This document shows, piece by piece, positions 33,420 to 44,589 of a DNA stretch of 64,000 nucleotides. A program made the translations under genes and the position numbers. How positions within the stretch are numbered: the first letter of the stretch is position 1; the number at the start of each line of letters is the position of its first letter. Origin of the DNA: Xenoacremonium recifei (Eukaryota; Ascomycota; Sordariomycetes; Hypocreales; Nectriaceae); assembly GCA_012184525.1 (NCBI GenBank), contig WOFQ01000002.1, forward strand, positions 1,674,001 to 1,738,000, given 5' to 3'. The notes under the pieces were generated by a model. That model was not told the origin of the DNA. It worked only from the letters and a program-made list of their open reading frames with translations, and did not search any database.

Positions 33420-36400
33420 ATGTCTGGTCGTCAGCGCGCTCAACCTGTTCTAGCCTGCGCTAGATGCTATTCGCTGAAGAAAAAAGTATAGACATCTTGA
33501 ATCTTGGTTCATTCAATTAAGTAATTAGTTGACATTTGAGCATAGTGTGACAAGAAACTACCTTCCTGCTCTCGATGTGCCCTGTCAGGTAAAGAATGCG
33601 TCGGCATTGACCGACATAGCCGCAGAGAAGTCCCACGAAGGTGCCTCGTCTATCTTTCGTTGGCTGTGTTCGACTGAGGCTAAGATCGTTGCTAGTGTGC
33701 TTCAGTATTTGGAAAAGCGATTAGCTGAGATTGAGGGAGACCAAGGAAGACGGCCAGAGCCTGGCAACATACAACCCGAGACAGAAAGAACAGTTGCAAA
33801 CACAACCCGAGTCTCTCAGTATGCCTACTCCAAAGCTCTCCAGACCATGAGCCTCTCGATACGCGACCAGTATACAACGAGCTGCGTGGGCAGTAACTCA
33901 GGGCTCCTTCATGAATCCAAGCTGTTTTACCCGACGGAAAGACCACCTGTTAAGGTTCCAGTGCATGGAATGTACTACGAATATCTTGGGAAACGAGCAG
34001 GTTTTGGCAATGAGTCTCAATTTCCAGAAATCGATGCATTGCGAATCCCCTTCGAAGTCGCAAGGCAACTCTTTGACAACTACGTGATCTCGATTCAGCC
34101 TCGATTTCCATGTTTTACCAGCAGTGAGTTATGGTATCACTTTGAGCAAGTCTATTCCAGGCAACAGCAGAATGATCTCTCATTCCCAGACCCTAGCTGT
34201 TTCATTGTATCGATGGTGTTGGCAGTCAGCTGCTTAACATCCCGGCTTGAAGACTTCTCTAGAGTAGCATCAATGAGCGAGTCGCTTTATCGCGATGCGA
34301 TGCGCCATTGGAAATACTTGAAGCACTCTAATATCGAATCACTCCAGGGTCTTCTATTATTGATACAACTGGGCCTCTGGTTGCCGTATATCAACAATGT
34401 ATTCTTCTTGAATGGGGAAGCCGTACGCATGGCCATCGGGCTGGGCCTTCATCAGGAGGTAGACCCTATACAAGGACTCAGTCCACGAGATGTAAGCCTC
34501 CGAAGGCGGGTATTTTGGATGGTATGGTTCTTACAGCCCGGAGCAACGCCCTTTCGTTTTTCATTGTTTTCTCTTGTCGGGACTGACAATGATGACAGGT
34601 TTACTTGATCGACCGAACTATTTCCATTTCAACAGGAACGCCCCCGTGTGTGAGCGACGAGCATATAACCACATGCTTGCCTAGTGATGGTGAAGAAGGG
34701 AACCGCAATGCCGATTTCTCGACATCATTTACTGATGGGAGGCTAAATGCGAAACAATTCTTGCTACAGATCCAACTATGCCGGCTTCAATCCGAAATTT
34801 ACGAGATTAAATTCTTCGACAGGGCTATTCCAGACCACTTTCCGAGTCACGACAGCTGGGTTCAGCACATGGAGGAGCGTATAAGCAGTATGCTAAATCT
34901 TTCGGACTCGTCGGATGGCATTGTTCCTCAATGGATAGTCAACAGTGCATATCACAGCCAAAACTTATTGCATCGCCCATATCCCGGGAATATGGTACCA
35001 AGCCATGCTTCGTTACTAGCCGCGACTACCAGCGCGATCAGCCTGATTGACGGCTACCACAAAGTCTTTCGGGCTCCAAGATTAAACTGGACGTTTGTCG
35101 TGGTTAACAATGCCTTTCAAGCAGCGATTGTTCTCCTCTACATCTTTGGGAACTATGGACATATCGTGCGTGAGGCTTTTCTAGAAAGTGAGCTACTCTC
35201 TTCACTGGACAAATTGATGGCTATCTTTGTAAGTAATACACAATATCTTCAAGTCTAAATTAAACTAAACTGTCAATTAGGATATTGGGGAACAGGGGTG
35301 GCCCGTAACTGCTACCACCAGGTTGTATATCCAAGATTTACGGGATCTAGTATTTTCGAATGAAGCAGGACCGCTCGACTCGGGTTTCGATTTGAAGCTG
35401 CTCTCGGAGCTTGAACTGCTGCTCTCCCAACGTCGCATTCGCAGCATATATCAAGCAAACGCTGAGACGCAACATGCGTTTCTATCAGGAGAACCTCCTT
35501 CGCCTCACGAATATTCCCAATGGCGATTTTCGGACGATATGTGGCAGGAATTCATTGGAGCTCAGTTCGATCTCGAGGAAGCGTATTCCCTTAACTTTCT
35601 CGACTCTTTCTGGTTGGCTCAAGAACCGCTGCCGCTTCTCACGAGTACCGCAAATGCAACAAACGAGATTTCAAGCCCGGAACTCCCTAAAGATATTGAG
35701 GATGCCATTAATTCAATGCCGTCTTGCAGTTTCTGTCGCGATCAGCACATACGATGCGACCGTGTGTTTCCATGTTGTGGCGGCTGTCAGAGGTCGCGGC
35801 GGGAGTGTTTGTATTATGATCTTCTGTTGTCGCAACAAATACCCCGAAAGTTAGTTACTCTCTTTTGATCGTACTTGCATGGGCTCGGCCTGTTCTAACG
35901 TTTTCGTGTTGCAGGACTATTCACCATCTAATTCAACGGATCACCGCGGCAAGCCAACCCGTAGCGACGCGTCAAGACATCTCTTTAGTCTCTAGCCTTC
36001 CTTCCGAGTCTGTCCCTGTGACTTACTCAGAACTAACTTGGGGTATCAATCTCTTGATCCCAACTGCAGCAACATCCAAAAATGGCTCGGGGAGGCCGCA
36101 TAGCGAGCCCAGGTTCTCACTCCCGGCCATAAATCAGGATTACATGTTCTTCGGCGTGTCAAGCCACCTTGCATCGATAAATCCCGTTATGCATCGGTTG
36201 GCAGAATACACTCCTGCAGTCTTCGGAGGCGAATCTAGCGCTGGTTCAATCTCTGAATCTAGCACCTTAGCAGTCCAAGTGAACCGCCCGGATATTTCGA
36301 CCGCATCGCGTCTGTTTGCGGTATTCTACAGATCAGTCCACGTGTGGTACCCCGTCATGTATGACGATTCTTTACAAGGTCTTCTGTCATGCTGCTACAC

Positions 36401-37570
36401 CAGACCCCTTGATTCATATTTGGATCATAACCAGGAGCTGTTCTACTTGATTCTCGCTATAAGCAGTCAATTAACGAAGAGAGCCGAACATTGGGTAGGC
36501 TTCACGCCGGCTGCATACTTTGACAAGGCCACTTCCAATGCTGATACCGCCTGTGATCATCCGTCAGGCCCTAGTACGTTGCATTTAATGCAGAGATCTC
36601 TGCTCATATGTATCTACTTGCTCCTGAGCCCTAGCGCTGGCGACATTTGGAGGAATCTCGGCTTTGCCATCCGCCTCTACTTTGATATGTCACATGGCCA
36701 TTCCGAGAACCTCCACGACTTGAACGAAGCTCATCTCACCATGCTTGCCAGAACCTTGTACTGCATCGAGGGGTACGTGTAGCTACCGGAATCATAGCAG
36801 TTCACTAACGATAAGAACAGGAAAGTAACCACCGCACTTGGCCGGCCAACAGTGTTGATAACTGGAGATAAATTACGCGATGTTAGGACAAACTCTATTC
36901 TGTATAGACTAAACTGACCCTTCAACAGGAATTGACCCAGCCACTCTCTGGAACCATAGAGGAACGAGTATCTATACATTTTTATCGAATCTCGACGATG
37001 AAGATGCAGATCCAAAGCCTCTTACTGTCTGAAACATCAATGCAGCGCAATCCAGACAAGCTAAAGGAAGAATGTGAAACCTTCCGAAGGGAACTCCTGC
37101 AATGGCACCAATCCTGGAAAACGGACTTTATCTCCGCCATTACAACCGATTTGCACGACTGGAGAGGAGCTGTCCAGTATCTCGAGGCATGGGCTAACTT
37201 GCAATACAATGCGAGTATTCTCATGCTCTCCAGGTTTTCATCGGAAACAGCCGAAAATGTTTTCAAAGCTATTCGAGAAATTGTGTCGTGCTGTAGACTC
37301 CTCGCTAGACAACATCAACATTCGTTTATGGCTATTAACCGCGACGATATACGTCAACAGATACCGGTATTTCCCGTTGATTGGACCATTTCGCACCTTC
37401 TTTTCTCCGCCGGGCTCCATCTGGTATCTTCTGAGAAACAAGATACCGTGGACCATAGTATGTGGGAACGGACAGTTCGATCCTGCTTAGCAACTATGGC
37501 ATCAATGGAGGCTGATCCAGCTAACATGTCTGCTGGGTTCTCGGAGATCTTAGAAGGATTGTATATTTAA
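33420..37570 (+). CDS. Double Zn2Cys6 transcription factor (two complete regulator modules in one frame)
   Basis: Eight exons (33420-33485, 33546-33640, 33696-34521, 34599-35228, 35281-35849, 35915-36772, 36821-36881, 36929-37570) sum to 3747 bp, 1248 residues, with no stop. Module 1: N-terminal Zn cluster with cysteines 13, 16, 23, 30, 33, 40 (canonical C-x2-C-x6-C-x6-C-x2-C-x6-C), linker coiled coil YLEKRLAEIEG, and a fungal middle homology region ending with RRVFWMVYLIDRTISISTG. Module 2: begins near Met685 with a second canonical cluster (Cys688, 691, 698, 705, 708, 715) and its own middle homology region (FAVFYRSVHVWYPVMYDD, LYCIEGKVTTALGRPT). Each module alone has the size of a normal regulator (about 684 and 564 residues). 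The junction lies inside exon 5, so no intron choice is needed to fuse them. Alternative: two genes with an undetected terminator or internal promoter; module 2 could start at the ATG at 35716. Flanked by amidase and MFS pump. Confidence 0.8.
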
Positions 37571-37819
37571 GAGGGAAACCAGATGTTAAAGCTGGTACAG
37601 TATTTGGTGAATAGAATCAAAATTAACTGAAGGCCTCATCCTTAGCGGCATGAACATCATTTTGTTTCATAACTAGAATCCTCGAAGCCGAAGATCAAGA
37701 AAGTGATTTAAAAGGACTGGTGCATGGCGTCCCACAGTGTCGCATTCCTTCTCCATACCTCTGCAAGCTCTACATGGACAAAAAACCTCGACTAGTAGGA
37801 CCACCATGGCCTTCGATAT

Positions 37820-39846
37820 CTACTTCTCCTGATTGTGCCTCTTAGCCGTCAGGTTTTCCATTGGCGCATCAACTCTATAGTTCATGGTCGAGCGTAGATC
37901 GGCCATGAAGAAGCACGCGAGACACGCCACAGCACCGAAGGGGATCGCAATGTAATAGACGACGTGCAGTGAAGTCGCATACGCCTGCTTCATGCCCATC
38001 ATCCCCGCGTTGATGATAGTGGAGTTGACTCCCGGAATGGTGGACAGGGCCGTAGTATTCTGTGCCGCCAGAGCGCCGATAAATGCAGGGACATCGTCGG
38101 CTGCCAGACCAGCTTTGATCGCAGCGCTAGCTATATCAGCGGGCAACTTCACACCGAGTTTAGAACTGAAAGCCGCGCTAAAGATAGCCGTGAATACTGT
38201 TGCACCGACTGCTCGGGCGGAGGTTGTGACGGCGGTGGCAGTGGCAATTAGGTGATGTGGCGTTGAGAGCTGGACGCCCGCGACAATGAGAATAAGGGGA
38301 GCGCCAAAGCCGAGGCCCGCGAGACCAGAAAAGACTACGCATCTCGCATTATCGCTGGGTTCAATTGTAGCGAGGCCGATGAGCCCGGCAGTGTAGATTA
38401 GGAAGCCTGCGAAAAGCGGCGTGCGAACGGTCCGGAACCGCGTGCTCCAGTAACCCCAAAGGACAGTAGACAAGCCCGAGACGACCCAGAAAGGTATACC
38501 TCGAACTGTTAGCAGGAACGGATCTGTCTCGAAAAGTTCAGATGTCCTGGGTTCAATCAGTGTTAGGCTGCTAGTGGTCCAAGAAAGAAATGTGAACGAT
38601 GGGGGAGATACTCACATGATGGGATAAAAAATGACATATGAGAACAATATTATGCCTTCAATCAACATGAGAACCACGCAAATGGCAAACATGCGGCCAC
38701 CTGCCTTGCCTCCTTTGAACAGCTCATGATGTAAAATTCCTGTCTCTGTTCCCTTCCACTGATAGACACCAAAGGCAATGAGAGTTACCAGCCCGACGAT
38801 CAACAGAGATAACACCCTGGCATTGGTCCATGCGAAGAGCCCACCTCCGAGGTTGAGCCCGACCATGAACAAGGTGAGCCCGGCTGTGAGGAGCCCGAAT
38901 CCCGGCAAGTCCAGATGTGTGAGCTTTTGCCAGACGGAGAGGTTGTCAAGCCGGGTATGTCGCTTTGGGGGTCGGTAGCCAAAGAAGATACCGATTGCGG
39001 TCACACCCCAAAGGGCCATTTGCACCCACTACTGGGGTAAGTTTACTGCTAATTGAAAGATGGGTGGCAGACTTACGTAGAAATTCTTCCAGCCGTTTAC
39101 CCTATCTGCCTCGGTGAATGCCCCGATAACCAACGGGCCAGCCACCGCACCAAGACAAGCAGCGATATTCATCACCGCCTGGGCCACTGCGGAAAAATAT
39201 TAGTACAAAAAGCACTCGTCTGGTGGGCAGATGAACGAAGATGGGCAACATTATCACTTACTGGGCCTCCATTTACGTGGCACGATCTCACTCGGTACGG
39301 CAAAGGCCAAGCCTACAGATGAAAAGCCAACACCAATAAGTATAGTCGCCCCGATCAGTCTGTAAATATCTGTTGAACCGGGTGCAATGGCGGCGCCAAT
39401 GAACGAAAAGGCCGAAGCCCCCACGAGAAGTAGCTTGCGCGCCTGGAACACGTCGGAAGTTGAGGAGACAAGCGGACAGACCACGGCTTGCATCAGGGTG
39501 AGGGAGCTGGGGACCCAATTCTGGACTGCGACGTTGTTGAGAGAGGCGCCAATGTAAGAAAGCTTTGATTTCATGGTCAATGAGATGATAACTCATAGAG
39601 AATAGAGGCTTTGCTTACAACAGAAGGAGGGCCTTGAAGAGCAAACGTTTGCACGAAGTTCATCAGGAACATGGAGGCCAGCGCGATCCATGTTCGTAGG
39701 TGGAGGACAGGTTCTTCATCGACGTCGTAAACGAGGTTCTCCATAACAGAATTGGAGGCCTTTTCGCAGTCTCCGATGTTGGATATTTCAGGCTGAAGAC
39801 CCTCAATGGGCATATTAGGGTCCTTTTCGGTGGTTGGTTCCTCCAT
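37820..39846 (-). CDS. MFS efflux pump, TRI12 / DHA2-like
   Basis: Fourteen-helix drug:H+ antiporter-like transporter of the fungal TRI12 subgroup, expected to export a small molecule at the plasma membrane. Five exons (39846-39619, 39562-39262, 39186-39077, 39028-38616, 38546-37820) give 592 residues. Recognised blocks: an acidic cytosolic N-terminus, FVQTFALQGPPSVLSYIGAS (helix 1 to 2), QARKLLLVGASAFSFIGA, LAFAVPSEIVPRKWRPMAQAV, VIGAFTEADRVNGWKNFYWVQM and the late GVQLSTPHHLIATATAVTTSARAVGATVF. I take the second ATG (39846); an in-frame ATG at 39864 adds six residues. It is convergent with the double regulator, 249 bp between stops, and divergent from the carboxylesterase. Confidence 0.9.
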
Positions 39847-40540
39847 GGCGGAACACTGTACCAAGGGTGGGCTATGTATTGGCTGAGGCTCAGCACATGC
39901 GTTCCAGGTTTACCAGACCGGACGAGCTCAACAGCGAGACGATCGGTTGTTAAAATATGTGATTGTGACCCAAACTCAAGACTTGAATCAAATTGAAGTC
40001 CAAGAATCTAGATCAAAGAGATCCGGTATCGTTTTCAGCAAGGATGTGACATTTTACTGGCTAGGTTCGCTGTTGCTCAGAGCCACGGGCGGGCAGGGGT
40101 GCCTTATCACGATGTCCAAATTTCCAAGCGGCGGAGATCTGCTAGTGTCGGATATTTGCGAGTGCTGGGTCTTCGCGACGCGAGACTAACAAGCCTCACA
40201 ATGGCTTATAAGTCTATTGCCCTAGAGGGCCGAGACCCAATGCGTCGGATATCTGCGAGTCTCTTCCCCGCGTTCTAGCCTTTGCTCGAGTAGGGGCTCT
40301 TCCCGACCTCCAACTTGAATCCGGACATCCGCCTAGCTCCGCATCATCTCTCACTCTCAGCTGGACCATAAGATTCTTCTGTGAGGAAGAAATCAGTCGA
40401 AGAGCTGGCCTCTCCGCAGGTTATCGACATTTTTCTATCTCTGATAGTGCGATATTAATCCAGCGAAACCCTAGAAAGCGACGAGACTTTTGGTAACCGA
40501 TGCCTTACACGATAATCAGAGGCCTTCTCAAGTCCCAGAC
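39847..40540. promoter_or_regulatory. Divergent promoter, MFS pump / carboxylesterase
   Basis: 694 bp shared by the pump (minus) and the esterase (plus). It carries two near-identical 17-bp direct repeats, described separately, and several CGG motifs. Co-regulation is inferred. Confidence 0.5.
40147..40260. repeat. 17-bp direct repeat pair GTCGGATATYTGCGAGT
   Basis: Copies at 40147-40163 and 40244-40260 differ at one base (T/C) and are 97 bp apart start to start. They lie in the middle of the divergent MFS pump/esterase promoter. The CGG in the core suits a zinc-cluster protein such as the neighbouring double regulator; binding is inference. Confidence 0.55.
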
Positions 40541-41836
40541 ATGCCATTTAGTTCACGGAAACTAAAGCTTCGCCTCCCTGGTGGCGAAATATCAGCCCTT
40601 AGCGGTGATGGTCTCATTTATGCCAGGGGTATTCGCTATGCGCAGGCAGTACGTTTTCAGAAGTCAGAGCTGGTGACTTCGTGGACAGGTGTTCAGGACT
40701 GCACCGGCCCAGCACCGCTTTGTCCTCAAACTCCGTCGCCAATGAGCCCTGTCATGACCGATATCGAGGCGAATCGTGTTCAGGATGAAGATTGCCTTCG
40801 AGTAAGTGTTGTGGCGCCAGAATCAGCCAAGGAAGCGCCCGTTATAGTATTTCTACACGGTGGGGCGTATCTCACAGGCGGTGGTGATCTTGAAGCTTAC
40901 AAGCCGTCGGGATTTGCCAGAAGGGGGGTTGTTGCCGTCAACATAACCTACCGTTTGGGCTTGCTTGGGTATGTCCCGATACATGGCGTAGCGCCTGCAA
41001 ACCTTGGACTTCTGGACCAGATCCAAGCGTTGAAATGGGTGCAGCAGAATGTTGAGGCCTTCGGCGGAGACCCGACAAACGTCACTGTTGCAGGCCAGTC
41101 GGCCGGCGCAGACTCGATTATCTGCCTCTTGGTAGCAAATGATGCGCACAATCTCTTTCATCGTGCCATTTTGCAGAGTGGTCCAATTGGCCGCTTATAT
41201 GAGGATTCTGACAGAGCGGCCACAGCCATGGCCAAATACACCGGCCGTGTCTTGTCAGGCAAGAATCCACAAACCGTCCCTATCGCATCCCTTTTGGAGT
41301 TGCAAACGGAACTCATCAATGTCGGCCGGTCTGCAGCCCCATGCCTGCTGCAATACGCTCCGATCTTTGGAGAGTATCCGTTACCTCCCAGGGAACAAGT
41401 GCCGCAACTCTTCGCGGCTGCCGCGCAGGAAAAGCCCATTTTGATAGGGCACACGGCAAATGAGGATACGGCCTTCACATTCACTGGCCTTCCTCACAAC
41501 CAGGAGTACCTGCTCGATATGTTCGACGGCGCTATGGATAGGCTAATTGATGAAGTAGCCAAGGAAACGGGCAAGCGTCTGCCCAGCTACGTGATGGCGT
41601 GTCATCCGGAGGGAAGCGCTCTGAAGGCTTGTCATTGCATTGACCTGTCGCTACTCCTTGGAGACTTCTCAGTCTGGAAGGACGCGCTGATGCTTCAGGG
41701 CCCTGAAAGTCAACAGATGGTGGGAACTGTGGGAAATAATATGAAGAACCTCTGGGTTGCCTTTGCTGAAGGTTACGACTTGAAGAGCCAACGGATTATT
41801 ATAGACGCCGACTTTCAATTCCCCCTAAAGGCGTAG
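40541..41836 (+). CDS. Carboxylesterase (type-B, alpha/beta hydrolase)
   Basis: Serine esterase, intronless, 431 residues, somewhat shorter than typical type-B carboxylesterases (about 500-560). The nucleophile elbow GQSAG places Ser187 in VTVAGQSAGADSI; the oxyanion hole is FLHGGAY (residues 104-110). The block GLLDQIQALKWVQQNVEAFGGDPTNVT is the family hallmark. The acidic triad member is probably in IGHTANEDTAFTF, and the histidine may be in ACHCIDLSLLLGD; both are less certain. No signal peptide, so the enzyme is cytosolic. The start at 40541 is the first ATG in the frame. Together with the divergent efflux pump it resembles a small detoxification unit; ester or carbamate cleavage is likely. 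Confidence 0.88.
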   Translation: MPFSSRKLKLRLPGGEISALSGDGLIYARGIRYAQAVRFQKSELVTSWTGVQDCTGPAPLCPQTPSPMSPVMTDIEANRVQDEDCLRVSVVAPESAKEAPVIVFLHGGAYLTGGGDLEAYKPSGFARRGVVAVNITYRLGLLGYVPIHGVAPANLGLLDQIQALKWVQQNVEAFGGDPTNVTVAGQSAGADSIICLLVANDAHNLFHRAILQSGPIGRLYEDSDRAATAMAKYTGRVLSGKNPQTVPIASLLELQTELINVGRSAAPCLLQYAPIFGEYPLPPREQVPQLFAAAAQEKPILIGHTANEDTAFTFTGLPHNQEYLLDMFDGAMDRLIDEVAKETGKRLPSYVMACHPEGSALKACHCIDLSLLLGDFSVWKDALMLQGPESQQMVGTVGNNMKNLWVAFAEGYDLKSQRIIIDADFQFPLKA

Positions 41837-42675
41837 ACATATTATATGCCTAATTTCAGAAGACTTTCACTTATGAGCAAAGCAATCAACATGGTCTGCT
41901 CGAGATATGAAATCAAGGACAAAGAGGTTTGGTCTTTCCATTCAACTGTTTCCAAGGCTTGAAAACGTTAGGGTATCTACAAATCATTGGCAGGCGTAGA
42001 ATCTGCTATTGTAACGGACTTTGCCTAGCTGTAGAAACTAAAGTTAGGGTAATCGGCCATAAATCTTAGGATGCTCTCCTTCCATAATCTTGGCGATAAT
42101 CCACAACCAGACTGCCTATGCAGTTGGGGACCCAAGCCATTTGGAATAATGGCGTGAAGCACGGAAGGCCAGGCTACCAAAGACCAGAGACAACCCTCCC
42201 CGTACTGCCGCCATATTATTATGATCAAATCTGATCGGTCCTTTACAGTATTATGGATCAGAATATATGCCATATCCACCCCCGTATCCGTTCCATACCC
42301 GCTCCCATATCCGCTGCCACGGTCGGTGCGACGGCCGCCGCTCCGGCCGCTACCGGACCCAGCCAGACGAAGTCCCTCTCACGATTTCTGATGCCAAATA
42401 ATGATCTAGAGCGTGACCGTAGTTCCCTACTTCAGCCAGGTTGGTTATCTACATAAGTCGAAGACACGTTCCTAACAAGCACACTTCGAGAATCTTCGAA
42501 CCGTGCGTCAAAATTCTAATTGCCACGGGATCAACGTGAATCTCTTCGCCTGCCTCAAGGATAGTCGCTCTTGTAAGCCTACTCTCCTACTACTGCATTG
42601 CTGATCTGAGCACGCGTGTTTCTGCATCAGACATTGATCATCGAAGATTTCCAATTTAACTGCCAAACATTACGA
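41837..42675. other. Intergenic with a Gly/Arg/Tyr-rich relic
   Basis: 839 bp with no intact gene. On the minus strand about 42270-42360 encodes a low-complexity stretch (SGSGRSGGRRTDRGSGYGSG) typical of the tails of glycine-rich RNA-binding proteins, interrupted by a stop upstream and without a domain. Probably a fragment or chance repeat. Confidence 0.35.
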
Positions 42676-43455
42676 ATGGCCCGCATCCTGATCACAGGAT
42701 CTACGGACGGCTTTGGCCTGGAGTCTGCCCGCCAACTCGTTCAGCGGGGCCACACCGTCTATCTTCATGGGCGTAGCCAGGAGCGTGCGGATGATGCCAT
42801 GGCAAGATGTCCTGGGGCCGCTGGGGTACTAATCGCCGACTTGACCAGCCTGGCAGAGACGCGCAGGCTGGCGGAGGAGGCAAACGCTATTGGTATTTTC
42901 GACGCCATCATACTTAATGCTGGACTATTATACGGGCCTTTCCGCAAAATACCGGATACTGGCGTGCCAGCTATGGTCTTCGTTAATGTTCTCGCACCCT
43001 ATATTCTCTCTTGCCTTCTCAATCGACCAAGACGTCTTGTATTTATCGCTTCTGTCCTACACCGAGAAGCCGACACGAGCTTGAAGGACATCTTCTGGTT
43101 TGACCGCGGCGAGGAGGAATTCAAGGATTTCCCGGCATACTGTGATTCGAAGCTTCATGTTATGCTCCTCGCTAATGCAGTAGCAAGACGATTCAACAAA
43201 ACATCAGTCACAACTGTGCATCCCGGGTGGGTTGCTACTAAGATTGGGACCCAAGACGCCACCGACAAGATGGAAGATGGAGTTGAGACGTATATTATGC
43301 TAGCCGAAGGTGATTATGATCAAAGTCTCACGGGAGTATATTTCGAACCTAGGAGGCAGATTGGTGAGCCTCTTGCAATCACGGCGGATGAAGAATTGCA
43401 AGAAGTGGTGATCAAAGCTTGTGAGGATGTCACTGGTCTTGTGCTGGAAGCCTAG
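42676..43455 (+). CDS. Short-chain dehydrogenase/reductase
   Basis: Classical-type SDR, intronless, 259 residues. Cofactor loop TGSTDGFGLESAR (residues 7-19) followed by an HGRSQER turn (Arg after the second strand, favouring NADP(H)). LNAG is present, then the catalytic YCDSK (Tyr-x3-Lys) in FPAYCDSKLHV, and the post-active-site VHPGWVATKIG. The Ser of the triad is in FIASVLHRE. The first ATG in frame with good context is at 42676; an upstream GTG-type extension is not believable. The gene is in the same direction as the esterase with 839 bp between, so it need not be linked to it. The subgroup resembles retinol-dehydrogenase-like SDRs acting on small ketones or alcohols. Confidence 0.88.
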   Translation: MARILITGSTDGFGLESARQLVQRGHTVYLHGRSQERADDAMARCPGAAGVLIADLTSLAETRRLAEEANAIGIFDAIILNAGLLYGPFRKIPDTGVPAMVFVNVLAPYILSCLLNRPRRLVFIASVLHREADTSLKDIFWFDRGEEEFKDFPAYCDSKLHVMLLANAVARRFNKTSVTTVHPGWVATKIGTQDATDKMEDGVETYIMLAEGDYDQSLTGVYFEPRRQIGEPLAITADEELQEVVIKACEDVTGLVLEA

Positions 43456-44589
43456 TTGTGCTCAGAGATTTCTGAGTAACTATCTCATAGTTGACAATTA
43501 ATTGGAAACTTGATATTATCGGCGGCGGAAATCCTGGTAGCAGATGGGATTTTTTTGGTCTTTCTCAGGCTTGATGCATTATGTTTTGTACTCACCAGAC
43601 TGAGCGACAGGCATTAAGTAGAAAATAGGTGGGCAAACCTCCGGGATGAACAACTTGTCTGCCTTGCGGACTTTATTGGCAAAGAAAGGTCCACGAGACC
43701 TGCAAGGAGTAGAAAGCACGATGTTTGCGTAGAGGCACTATAGGGTATGACGATATCTGTCTTGAATAAATGGGACTTCTTTCACCGTAATTGGATACAG
43801 GTGAGGGGCGGGAGGCCAAGTCTCTTCGTCAGATGGCCTGGAACGTTTCCCCTCATTTGGTCTAGAATTCATGATGCATGTGAAGCGGCTTTGCAACCCA
43901 TAGGCAATCAATAGACCGTCTCTTAGCCCAATCGCTGTGAGTATCACAAGCTGAGGCGCGCATCGTCACATTCAGTACCAGAACGAGCCGCTGCAGAGCG
44001 ACGCTATTGACGGCAGCAGCGGATAGCCTAGCTGAATCAGGGCGAGATTGTCTCATTCCAGCTAGCCATCGCAACTGATCACCCAACTAGCAGGCTGGTT
44101 TCTTCATAGACCACGTCTTCTCTGTCTCGGTTCCCAAGCTGAAGTGCAATTATGACCTACGAGAAAACAAAAAATGCGTCAGCCTGAAGGTCTGGGCTGG
44201 CCTGTGTGTCGAGAGCGGAAAGGATCACTGAAGATTGCGGGAAAGCCGACACGAAGTGAGCATGCAAGGAGCAAGTTTCATTAATGCCCGAACCCCCTGG
44301 CCTTTATAATGTTCACCCAGAGACGTAATGATGGTGTTGAGCATTGACACTTCGGGGACTTCAGCTGGCCACTTAACTGAGTCACTTCGCTAGACAAATG
44401 CAGTCATCTCAATAGTGTGTTTGCACAAGTGGTCGTGATCTTTTCCAACTTCACGCAGAGAAGCATAGGAACGGAAAGTATATAAGCTTGCCGTGAGCCC
44501 GCCATTCTAAACCAAACCAAACTTACTCCTACTTCATATTTCTCATAGGCAAGGACTCAAAATCAAGTGTCGTCTTTCACTACAATAAC
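43456..44589. other. Intergenic, LAAO promoter
   Basis: 1.13 kb; no gene recognised. The last 200 bp contain a pyrimidine-rich stretch and A-rich context before the LAAO start. Confidence 0.5.

Noticed and set aside
35716..37570. Separate second Zn2Cys6 gene starting at the ATG at 35716
   Set aside because: Possible, but there is no stop closing the first module before it, so the single-frame fusion is the simpler reading of the sequence; kept as an alternative in the gene entry.
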